A stretch of 58,540 nucleotides of DNA from Candidatus Dormiibacterota bacterium (lineage in GTDB: Bacteria; Chloroflexota; Dormibacteria; Aeolococcales; Aeolococcaceae). A program made the position numbers and the translations under genes. Every line of letters begins with the position of its first letter. Position 1 is the stretch's first letter. The stretch covers positions 1-58,540 of the forward strand of contig PLZA01000053.1 of the NCBI GenBank assembly GCA_003153505.1. The letters are read 5' to 3'. Positions 39,651 through 46,755 of the stretch are shown here, in pieces. Under the pieces are notes generated by a model. That model made no database searches. It was not told the origin of the DNA and saw only the letters and a program-made list of their open reading frames with translations.

Positions 39651-40596
39651 CCCGGGCGATGACGGCGAGGTGCTCGACGCATACTCGCGCACGCTCACCC
39701 AGGTAGCGGCGGCGCTCGCACCGTCGGTGGCGGCGGTGCAGGTCACTTCCAGCGGGGCGCGCTCCCCGCTGGGAAGTGGCTCCGCGGTCGCGCTCAGCTC
39801 CGACGGCTACCTGGTCACCTCGGCCCATGTGGTTGCCGGTGGTGACGGCGGCAGGCTCGACCTCGCCGACGGTCGCCAGCTTCGCTTCCGGGTTCGGGGG
39901 CGCGACCCACTCTCCGACCTGGCGGTGCTCGTTGCCGAGCACGGCGAACTCCAACCAGCCCGTCTCGGCGACGCGTCCGCATTGCGCGTCGGACAGCTGG
40001 TGGTGGCCATCGGCAATCCGCTCGGCCTGGCGGGGAGCGTCACGGCCGGCGTCGTGAGCGCGCTGGGACGCTCGCTGCCGACACGATCGGGCGCCCAGGT
40101 CCGGGTGATCGACGACGTCATCCAGACCGACGCCGCGCTCAATCCCGGGAATTCGGGCGGCGCGCTCGCCGACTCGGCAGGTCGTGTGGTCGGGATCAAC
40201 ACCGCGCTTGCCGGTGTCGGCCTCGGCCTAGCCGTTCCCGTCAACGCGACCACCCAGCGCATCATCGGCGCCCTGGTGCGCGACGGGCGTGTCCGCCGGG
40301 CCCACCTCGGCGTCGCCGGGGTGTCGCGGCCGATCCCGCCGCGCTGGGCGGCCACGATCGGCCGGAGCAAAGGGCTGGAGGTCGTCGAGGTGATCAAGGG
40401 CAGCCCGGCCGAGTCCGCGGGGCTCCATCCCGGCGACATCATCATCGAGGTGGACGGCCGGCCGGTCGAGAGCCCTCGCGACGTGCAGCGCCTCATGGTC
40501 GATGGGCCGATCGAGCGCTTCCTCGTGATCCGCGTGCTCCGCGCCGGGTCAAGTTACGTTGTGACCGCGATCCCGGACGAGCTCGCGGCGGCGTAA
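39640..40596 (+). CDS. Trypsin-like serine protease with PDZ domain (HtrA family), lacking an export signal
   Basis: A 318-residue HtrA-type protease with a complete triad: His63 (TSAHVVAG), Asp93 (RDPLSDLAVL) and Ser172 (NPGNSGGAL). A PDZ domain follows (about 225-310; KGSPAESAGLHPGDIIIEVDG). Unlike most HtrA proteins it has no signal peptide or membrane anchor from ATG 39640 (AAGGT upstream), so it is predicted to be cytoplasmic. An earlier in-frame start would add only Arg/Pro-rich sequence. It is coupled to the preceding unknown gene by an 11-bp overlap. It contrasts with the inactive membrane-anchored paralogue at 28803. Confidence 0.88.
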   Translation: MSADPGDDGEVLDAYSRTLTQVAAALAPSVAAVQVTSSGARSPLGSGSAVALSSDGYLVTSAHVVAGGDGGRLDLADGRQLRFRVRGRDPLSDLAVLVAEHGELQPARLGDASALRVGQLVVAIGNPLGLAGSVTAGVVSALGRSLPTRSGAQVRVIDDVIQTDAALNPGNSGGALADSAGRVVGINTALAGVGLGLAVPVNATTQRIIGALVRDGRVRRAHLGVAGVSRPIPPRWAATIGRSKGLEVVEVIKGSPAESAGLHPGDIIIEVDGRPVESPRDVQRLMVDGPIERFLVIRVLRAGSSYVVTAIPDELAAA

Positions 40597-40704
40597 TTGG
40601 TGGCCAGTCACGAATGGTTGGAGCACCTTCCAGGGCACGACGATCGGGCGTCTGCGTCAACGGGGGATAGGCTCGTGCCACGACTCGAATGGCTCCCGCG
40701 GCGC

Positions 40705-40710
40705 TAGAGT
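40705..40710 (+). promoter_or_regulatory. Candidate -10 box for the methyltransferase gene
   Basis: TAGAGT in the 172-bp gap before the methyltransferase; it would give a leader of about 50 nt containing AGGAGG. A second box, TAGGCT, lies about 30 bp further upstream. Otherwise nothing recognisable in the gap. Confidence 0.35.
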
Positions 40711-40768
40711 GTGCTGATTGCTGAGGCTCCGACTCAGTGCCCTCCATCACAGGAGGCAGAGGACGGAC

Positions 40769-41503
40769 ATGAATAGGCCGGATGGCGAGATCGATCCCCC
40801 CTTCGATCAACCTGGGCACCATAGGGTTTCGGCGAAGGCCGCTGACCTGATACGCGAGTGGCACGACGTGCCCAAGAGGGCGACTGAGACCGCGGCCGGC
40901 GCGGGTCAGGTGGTCACCTATCTTGGTAAGTCCCTGATCGTGCCGCCCGAGGTCCATTCGGTCACGGACATGTCCCATCTGCTGGGTGAGGCCGTTCTGG
41001 CCGAGGTCCAGGAGGGCGAACGTGTGCTCGACATGGGCACCGGCAGCGGCGTCAACGCCATCCTCGCAGCGTCGAACGGCGCCTACGTCTCGGCCGTGGA
41101 CATCAATCCCCACGCAGTCGACGTCGCCCGGCAGAACGCTGAGCGCAGCGGCTTGGCGGATCGAATCGAGGTCCACAGGAGCGATCTCTTCGATGACGTC
41201 GAGGGTCAATTCGACGTCATCGTCTACAACCCGCCCTTCCGGTGGTTCACCCGATACAACGTGTTCGACGCGATCAAGTCGGACGAAAACTACCGCGCCG
41301 TCAGGAGCTTCTTCCGAAACTCGAGGCGATACCTCACCCGGTCGGGCAGGATGCTCATCTTCCTCGGGAATGCCGGAGACGCCGAGTGTCTCAGGCAACT
41401 GGCCGAGGAGGGGAGCTTCAGGACTGAGACCGCCGCCCAGGAAGGCCTGGTCAAGGACGGTTTGCGCGACGACTACTTCGCGTTTCGCCTCACGCCCGTC
41501 TGA
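40769..41503 (+). CDS. Class I SAM-dependent methyltransferase
   Basis: A 244-residue methyltransferase with motif I VLDMGTGSGVNAI, the acidic motif II strand ending AVDINPHAVDVARQNA, and the catalytic VIVYNPPFRWF. NPPF/NPPY motifs occur in enzymes that methylate amino groups (glutamine of release factors, or exocyclic amines of bases as in RsmC or TrmN6). The N-terminal 80 residues include a VTYLGKSLIVPPEVHSVTDM segment typical of the PrmC/small-methyltransferase group. ATG 40769 is supported by AGGAGG upstream. The substrate is not evident; a separate prmC is present at 51233. Confidence 0.78.
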   Translation: MNRPDGEIDPPFDQPGHHRVSAKAADLIREWHDVPKRATETAAGAGQVVTYLGKSLIVPPEVHSVTDMSHLLGEAVLAEVQEGERVLDMGTGSGVNAILAASNGAYVSAVDINPHAVDVARQNAERSGLADRIEVHRSDLFDDVEGQFDVIVYNPPFRWFTRYNVFDAIKSDENYRAVRSFFRNSRRYLTRSGRMLIFLGNAGDAECLRQLAEEGSFRTETAAQEGLVKDGLRDDYFAFRLTPV

Positions 41504-41591
41504 CCTCGGGGCGCGTGGCCGGACCTGAGCCGGAGGTTGCACCGCGTCAGTGACGTTTTGTCGTCAACCGGACGAACTCGCGGCCGCGTAC

Positions 41592-41597
41592 TACCCT
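41592..41597 (+). promoter_or_regulatory. -10 box giving a likely leaderless transcript at 41604
   Basis: TACCCT ends 6 nt before ATG 41604, with no Shine-Dalgarno sequence. Confidence 0.45.
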
Positions 41598-41603
41598 GGG
41601 TCG

Positions 41604-41936
41604 ATGCCCAACGTTTTCACCCGCGTTCCCGATTCGCAAGTGCCGCCACCAGGACGCTTCGGCTCCGCGGTCATCCCCGTGGCCGACGCCTTCATGATCG
41701 CGATGTTCTCCAAGCCGTCGAGTGGAACACTCCGGACGACCTGGGTGACACCCTCAACGTACTGGTTGACGCTGGCGACCTTCCTTGGCGCGGTGGTCAT
41801 CGCCGGGCTGCTGCTCTCGGGCCTCATCGGCAGCGTCACCGGCCTGTCGCTGGTCGGCGTGGTGATCTGCCTGCTCTTCGCCATCGGTGCCGGGGCCGTC
41901 GCAGTCGTGGGGAACTGCCAGCGCCGCTCCGCCTGA
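41604..41936 (+). CDS. Small membrane protein of unknown function
   Basis: A 110-residue protein beginning MPNVFTRVPDSQVPPPGRF, with two adjacent hydrophobic segments (about 55-77 and 80-102) and a short basic C terminus. No family recognised. ATG 41604 is preferred over 41550 because of the TACCCT box 6 nt upstream. The 241 bp between this gene and the GGDEF gene at 42178 contains no convincing gene, though the GGDEF frame stays open through it back to 41887. Confidence 0.6.
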   Translation: MPNVFTRVPDSQVPPPGRFGSAVIPVADAFMIAMFSKPSSGTLRTTWVTPSTYWLTLATFLGAVVIAGLLLSGLIGSVTGLSLVGVVICLLFAIGAGAVAVVGNCQRRSA

Positions 41937-42177
41937 CGCATCCCTCGCGACCGCCAATCCGTTACGCGGCTGGAACGCGGCCCGGGGCGCTGATGCTGAC
42001 GACGACGACCCTGAACGAGTTCAGCCGCTGCTTTCGCCGGATGGCCGTGATGATCGATTCGCAATCAACTTGTTACAGGTCACGCGCAGTTTCGCGACCA
42101 GTCTCGCTGCCGGAAGGCCGACGCTTGGAGCATCAGGTGGGGCGGGCGCGAGCCCTTGTGGTCGTCGGGGGAAGCGA

Positions 42178-43650
42178 TTGTTTCGTGATGGCGCCTTCTA
42201 CCGGAAGGTCGTGGAATCGTCGAGCGTCGCCATGGTCGTCGTTGGTACCGACGCCGCGGTGCGCCATCACACCCGCGCCGCGGCGCTGATGCTCACCGGG
42301 TCGGAGATCGACCTGGTCGGGCGGCTGTTTCCCTCGCTCTTTGCCCCCGACTCGCAGGACGGTGTCGACGGTTTCCTGCGGCGGGTCACTGGCGGCCAGG
42401 AGGAGATCACCCCGCTCGAGGCAGCGTGTGTCCTCGCGGCAGGCGAGGTGCGGTCGATCGAGATGACCGCGGTGAACCTGGTGGCTTCGCCGGAGGTCGG
42501 AGGGATCGTGATCAGTCTTGCGGATCGCACCGTGCTGCGCACTGCGCTCGAGGCCGCGAAACGGAAGGCGGACTTCGATGCGCTGACCGGGCTGTTCAAT
42601 CGCCGGGCCTTCGACGAATACGCGCGAGACCTTTTCAAAGCTGGAATCGCGGCTCCCGCCTATGTCGCCATGTTCGACGTGGATCAGATGAAGCGCTATA
42701 ACGATGAATACGGGCACGAACGCGGTGATGCCGTGCTCCGATGCGTGGCCGAGCGCCTGTCAGCTGCAGTCGGCACCGCGGGGTTCGTGGCACGCGTCGG
42801 TGGCGACGAATTCGCGGCTGTGCTTCCCAACATCGATCGCGCGGCTGCGAGGCGGATCCTCGAAACCGCGTGCCGGGCGATTCAGACGCCGATGCAGGGG
42901 AGCGAGCTGCGCGTGAGCGCCACCTGTGGCGTGGCGCTGTCGACGGTGGCCCGCCATTGGCCGGGGCTCATGCATCGCGCGGAAGCGGCGCTCTACGACG
43001 GTAAACGGGCAAAGCGCGGCGGCGTCTTTTTCTACCGTGGTGACCAGCCGGGTTGGGATCAGCGGCGGCAGCGCGAGCGCGACGCGCTGCTAGCCGCGGA
43101 GCAGACAGTTGTCGATCTCAGGTCGGATGTCGTGCGACTCCAGCACGAGACCCGGCACGATCAGCGCACCGGGCTGCTCAACGCCGCGGCATTCGAGGAG
43201 GATCTTCCGTCCCTGCACGCCCTCGCGACCCGGGATGGTGCTTCGTACGCGATCGTGCTCTGTGATATCGACTTCTTTCACAACTACAACACGCGATACC
43301 TCTACCAAACGGCAAATGTGACTCTTCGTCGAGTGGCCGATGCGATCAACGAGGCGTGCCGACCCGGCGACCGGGTGTACCGGTATGGCGGTGAGGAGGT
43401 GATCATCACGCTGCGGAACACAGCGCTGCGTGAGGCGTGCGAGGTCGGTGAGCGGATACGCGCCGCGGTTGCCTCCCTCGCGCTCCCGCATGACAGCCGG
43501 CCCGACCCGCACGTCGTGACCATCTCGGTCGGCGTTGCGGCAGCAGACTGCGGGGCTTGCGCCACCGCTCCCGGGGTGATCGACGCTGCGAATCGAGCAC
43601 TGATCGTCGCGAAGCGTACGGGTCGCAATCGTGTGGACTCCGCCGCGTGA
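42178..43650 (+). CDS. PAS-like domain plus tandem GGDEF protein (putative diguanylate cyclase)
   Basis: TTG 42178 is chosen because GGGGGA lies 5 nt upstream and the PAS-like start (YRKVVESSSVAMVVVGTD) follows; a frame open to 41887 would add low-complexity sequence. Residues 1-120 form a PAS-like sensor. GGDEF domain 1 (about 130-290) is canonical: DxD in FDVDQMKRYNDEYGHERGD and GGDEF at 208-212, but has no RxxD inhibitory site at the usual spacing. Domain 2 (about 325-485) has CDIDFFHNYNTRY, lacks the GHxxGD block and reads GGEEV at 404-408, yet carries RPGD at 395-398, exactly five residues upstream, an I-site. No membrane segment, so cytosolic. Predicted c-di-GMP synthase with a regulatory second domain. 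Confidence 0.85.
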   Translation: MFRDGAFYRKVVESSSVAMVVVGTDAAVRHHTRAAALMLTGSEIDLVGRLFPSLFAPDSQDGVDGFLRRVTGGQEEITPLEAACVLAAGEVRSIEMTAVNLVASPEVGGIVISLADRTVLRTALEAAKRKADFDALTGLFNRRAFDEYARDLFKAGIAAPAYVAMFDVDQMKRYNDEYGHERGDAVLRCVAERLSAAVGTAGFVARVGGDEFAAVLPNIDRAAARRILETACRAIQTPMQGSELRVSATCGVALSTVARHWPGLMHRAEAALYDGKRAKRGGVFFYRGDQPGWDQRRQRERDALLAAEQTVVDLRSDVVRLQHETRHDQRTGLLNAAAFEEDLPSLHALATRDGASYAIVLCDIDFFHNYNTRYLYQTANVTLRRVADAINEACRPGDRVYRYGGEEVIITLRNTALREACEVGERIRAAVASLALPHDSRPDPHVVTISVGVAAADCGACATAPGVIDAANRALIVAKRTGRNRVDSAA

Positions 43651-43687
43651 GCTGTGACACCATGGGAGCGTGAGCCAGGAGGAGGGA

Positions 43688-43720
43688 GTGAACGTCAATT
43701 CAGGAAGGTGTCCTGAATGA
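43688..43720 (+). CDS. Putative leader mini-ORF (10 codons) overlapping the propeller gene
   Basis: A strong AGGAGGAGGGA directly precedes GTG 43688. The frame encodes MNVNSGRCPE and stops at TGA 43718-43720, overlapping the ATG of the next gene (ATGA). It spans the hairpin that covers that gene's ribosome binding site, so translating the mini-ORF would open it. Detected by eye; too short for a coding test. Confidence 0.4.
   Translation: MNVNSGRCPE
43698..43718 (+). promoter_or_regulatory. Hairpin sequestering the ribosome binding site and start of the propeller gene
   Basis: Perfect inverted repeat ATTCAGGA / TCCTGAAT (8 bp) around the loop AGGTG. The stem and loop contain the AGGAAGG ribosome binding site and the first two bases of the ATG at 43717. 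It could act on RNA (translational control) or, as a palindrome, be a protein-binding site. Confidence 0.55.
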
Positions 43721-45042
43721 TGTCCAGCTTGCCGCTCCAGGCGTGTCTCGCATCGGGGATGCTCGCAGTCGCAGCGACGACCGGCACCAACTATGCGACC
43801 TACCTCGGGGGCCCGGCGCACGACTCCTACGCTGCGTCGGCCACGACCTTCACCGTCGCGAATGCCAACCTGGTGAGGTCGAAATGGAAGGACTCGACGC
43901 TCGGATCCTTCAACGCATCGCCCGCGGTCGACAACGGGATCATCTACATCGGGTCGGAGAATGGCGACTTCTATGCGATCAACGCGAGCTCCGGAAAGGT
44001 CAAGTGGACAAAGACGCTCAGCATCTCCAACTGCTCGAATTCGGGCATCGTGTCCACGGCAACAGTGGCCAAGGACCCGATCAGCGGTGTGCTCACCGTC
44101 TATGTCGGCGCTGCAGACCACTATCTGTACGCGCTCAACGCAGCGACTGGCGCGACCATCTGGAAGACGCTCATCGGTGGGTCGAGCACTATCTATTACA
44201 ACTGGTCTTCGCCGACTCTCGCCAACGGGTACATCTACTATGGCGTCGGTACCGCCTGCGGGAACGCGGGTGCCGACGGGGAGATCGCGCTCAATCAGCA
44301 CACGGGCGCGGTGACGGGGCAGTACTACACGTCGGGCAGCCCGACGGTGAATGGCGCGACGATCTACACGGCAGCTGCGGTAGCCCCGGATGGCTCCGTG
44401 TTCGTCACCACCGGCGACGACAATGGCGCGTCGACCAACGACTCAACGGCGATCGTGAAGCTTGCTGAAGGAACTTTGACACGGCTCGCTGGGTACCAGA
44501 TCCCTGGCTTGGCCGGCCAGAACATGGACTTCAATGCGAGCCCGGCGTTGTTCAGCGACGGCGGTGTCGCGATGGTCGGCGCTTGTGACAAGAACGGTGT
44601 GTTCTATGCGCTCCAACAATCGGCCCCCTCGGCGCCGGTTTGGACGGACACCCTGGGCATCCCACCGGCCAGTGGCTCGCTGGCGTTCTGCGGCGGCGCT
44701 GCCGTGTACAACGGCTCCGACCTGTTCGTCGGTGCCGATGCTCCCAACGTCGGCGACCCGCCCGGATCGATGTACGAGTTGACGCCGAGTGGCGGCCAAG
44801 TCTGGGAGACGGCGCTGAGCAGCGGTCCCGTGGTCGGCGACCCGTCGCTCGACGGCAGCGGCGTCCTGGCGGTGCCGACGTATCACACCGGCGGGGGTAA
44901 GAGCGCGGTCTATCTGATGGACGCCTCCAATGGGAGGATCCTCCACACGATCACGACCGTGGCGCCCGTGTTCGCGCAGCCGGTATTCGCCGACAACGAG
45001 TTGATCATCGCGGGGCCGACCTTGCAAGCCTACGTGCCCTAA
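43717..45042 (+). CDS. PQQ-type beta-propeller protein, probably exported
   Basis: A 441-residue protein with repeated PQQ/BamB-like blades: SPAVDNGIIYIGSENGDFYAINASSG, then VYVGAADHYLYALNAATG and further copies ending YLMDASNGRILHT, forming a seven- or eight-bladed propeller. A stop codon lies directly upstream in frame, so ATG 43717 or 43720 must be the start. The N terminus (MMSSLPLQACLASGMLAVAA) is hydrophobic but lacks the positive charge of a normal signal peptide, which is odd. Ligand and role unknown; such propellers bind cofactors or partner proteins outside the membrane. Its start lies in a hairpin and overlaps a mini-ORF. Confidence 0.75.
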   Translation: MMSSLPLQACLASGMLAVAATTGTNYATYLGGPAHDSYAASATTFTVANANLVRSKWKDSTLGSFNASPAVDNGIIYIGSENGDFYAINASSGKVKWTKTLSISNCSNSGIVSTATVAKDPISGVLTVYVGAADHYLYALNAATGATIWKTLIGGSSTIYYNWSSPTLANGYIYYGVGTACGNAGADGEIALNQHTGAVTGQYYTSGSPTVNGATIYTAAAVAPDGSVFVTTGDDNGASTNDSTAIVKLAEGTLTRLAGYQIPGLAGQNMDFNASPALFSDGGVAMVGACDKNGVFYALQQSAPSAPVWTDTLGIPPASGSLAFCGGAAVYNGSDLFVGADAPNVGDPPGSMYELTPSGGQVWETALSSGPVVGDPSLDGSGVLAVPTYHTGGGKSAVYLMDASNGRILHTITTVAPVFAQPVFADNELIIAGPTLQAYVP

Positions 45043-45112
45043 GGCTGATATTCGCTGTGCACCGGAACGCCCCGATAGGTTGACCTGACGGGCGCTGGGG
45101 GAGAATCGAGGG

Positions 45113-46369
45113 ATGCGCCCTGTCGTCGCTCGCCTTGACGGCGAGATCGAAGTCCTCGGAGGCTTCCGTCCCGCGGCCCGATCGGGCGGCCGGTTGGTCA
45201 AGCTCGACGCCGCGCAGATGACCCCGCTGCCCGAGGGCACAACGCTGATGCACCTCCCCGGACGGCGAGCGCTGGCGCTCGATACGAAGGACCGCCCGGT
45301 CGACATCGAGGCCGACCTGCTGCCCGTCGCGGCTGTGCTGCCCGTCGGCCACCTGCGCACGCTGCTGCCCGCGTCGCGCCCGCTGCCGGGGAGCAGCCGG
45401 CTTCCCCTGTACGGCTACGCGGCGGTGGTTGAGCACCACGACGAGCTGTTGGTCGCCGCCGTGAACACCGACGCCTTCGGATGGTGGGAGCCGCGGCGAT
45501 ACGCGGGCGAGGGGCTCGATGCGGCGATCGAGAGCGCCCGCCTCGCCCTGCCGGGCAACCGCCTGGTGGACCATCTCGCGATCTGCGCCACGGACCTCCG
45601 CTGCTACACGGCCCAGAACACCTTCCTGCGCCGCTACGAAGGTGCGCTGCCGGCATCGCCGGCCTGCAATGCGGACTGCCTCGGCTGCATCTCCCTGCAG
45701 ACCGATGGTCAGGCGCCCGCACCCCAGCCACGGATGCGCTTCGCGCCGACCGCCGCCGAGCTCGCCGGAATGGCGTCGTTCCACCTCGGCGGTGTCGACG
45801 CCGGGATCGTGTCCTTCGGTCAGGGCTGCGAGGGCGAACCGCTCACCCGCGACGATGTCCTCGCCCGCGCGGTCGCCCTGATCCGCAAGGACCACCCCGA
45901 GGCGACCATCCACGTCAACACCAACGGCAGCCGGCCGAAGGTCCTGCAGGGCCTCATCGACGCGGGGTGCAACAGCGTCCGGATCAGCGCCATCTCGTTC
46001 ACCGACTCGGTCTTCCGCGCCTACTACCGCCCCGTCGGCTACTCCATCGAGGATGTGATCGACTGCGGCCGGGTGATGTCGCGCTCCGGTGGCCAGGTGT
46101 GCCTCAACCTGCTCACCTTTCCGGGCCTCACCGACTCGAGCGCGGAGCTTGACCGTACCGCCGCCGCGGTTGCGGAGATGGGCGCGCATCAGATTCAGTG
46201 GCGTTCGCTGAACTGCGACCACGACTGGCTCGTCGACGTCCTCGCGGCTCGCGGATTGCTCCCCGAGGACGGCATCGGCCTCGCCGCGGCATACCAACAC
46301 CTCGTGGATCGGCTCCCCGGCGTCACCCATGGAAACTTCACCCGCCCGGTGGCGATGGCCCTGGATTGA
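45113..46369 (+). CDS. Radical SAM protein of unknown function with a long N-terminal domain
   Basis: A 418-residue cytosolic protein. The radical SAM cluster motif is CNADCLGC, Cys185, 189 and 192 (CxxxCxxC). It is followed by the glycine motif region SFGQGCEGEP, a VNTNGSRPKVLQGLIDAG strand-helix and VRISAISFTDSVFRAYYRP, as in the radical SAM TIM barrel. The first 180 residues form an extra domain (beta-rich, with HLPGRRALALDTKDRP and YGYAAVVEHHDELLVAAVNTDAF) that I cannot assign. Only the three cluster cysteines resemble a 4Fe-4S site; no SPASM-type Cys tail is seen. The substrate is unknown. The neighbour rpmE follows after about 60 bp. Confidence 0.8.
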   Translation: MRPVVARLDGEIEVLGGFRPAARSGGRLVKLDAAQMTPLPEGTTLMHLPGRRALALDTKDRPVDIEADLLPVAAVLPVGHLRTLLPASRPLPGSSRLPLYGYAAVVEHHDELLVAAVNTDAFGWWEPRRYAGEGLDAAIESARLALPGNRLVDHLAICATDLRCYTAQNTFLRRYEGALPASPACNADCLGCISLQTDGQAPAPQPRMRFAPTAAELAGMASFHLGGVDAGIVSFGQGCEGEPLTRDDVLARAVALIRKDHPEATIHVNTNGSRPKVLQGLIDAGCNSVRISAISFTDSVFRAYYRPVGYSIEDVIDCGRVMSRSGGQVCLNLLTFPGLTDSSAELDRTAAAVAEMGAHQIQWRSLNCDHDWLVDVLAARGLLPEDGIGLAAAYQHLVDRLPGVTHGNFTRPVAMALD

Positions 46370-46426
46370 GCCCGAGCCGTGCGTGGTATCGTCAACTCGT
46401 CCCTTCCGCGTGAACCAAGGCGCCCC

Positions 46427-46639
46427 ATGAAAACTGCGATCCATCCCGTCTACCACGTCGACGCTGAAGTGCGTTGCCTCTGCGGCAACACCTTCACCAC
46501 CGGCTCCACGCTGACCGAGCTGAAGACCGAGGTGTGCTCCGTCTGCCATCCCTTCTTCACCGGGACCCAGCGCATCGTCGACACGGGCGGACAGGTCGAG
46601 CGCTTCCGCCGCCGCGCCGAGCAAGCCAAGAAGGCCTAA
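46427..46639 (+). CDS. rpmE: 50S ribosomal protein L31 (zinc type)
   Basis: A 70-residue ribosomal protein L31 beginning [20 protein letters not shown]. The Cys pairs CLC and CSVC mark the zinc-binding (C+) form, and [21 protein letters not shown] is the signature. The start at 46427 matches the family N terminus; an upstream in-frame start is not conserved. An intrinsic terminator follows the gene at 46650. In many genomes rpmE is next to DUF1385 and prfA; here about 2.5 kb of secreted-protein genes separates them. Confidence 0.95.
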   Translation: MKTAIHPVYHVDAEVRCLCGNTFTTGSTLTELKTEVCSVCHPFFTGTQRIVDTGGQVERFRRRAEQAKKA

Positions 46640-46649
46640 CCAGGCACCG

Positions 46650-46680
46650 GGCCTCGCCCTCTACGGAGCGAGGCCTGTTT
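46650..46680 (+). terminator. Intrinsic terminator after rpmE
   Basis: Perfect 8-bp stem GGCCTCGC / GCGAGGCC with a 10-nt loop, followed by TGTTT. It begins 11 nt after the rpmE stop. Confidence 0.65.
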
Positions 46681-46755
46681 CCAGCCAGTCGACGCCACCC
46701 GGTGCGGCTGTGCCATCCTTCGCCGGTTCGACGTCGACTCAGGCGGGGAGGTGTG

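Noticed and set aside
41887..42177. Extension of the GGDEF protein upstream to 41887.
   Set aside because: The extra sequence is low complexity and overlaps the small membrane gene; TTG 42178 has a good ribosome binding site. Not fully excluded.
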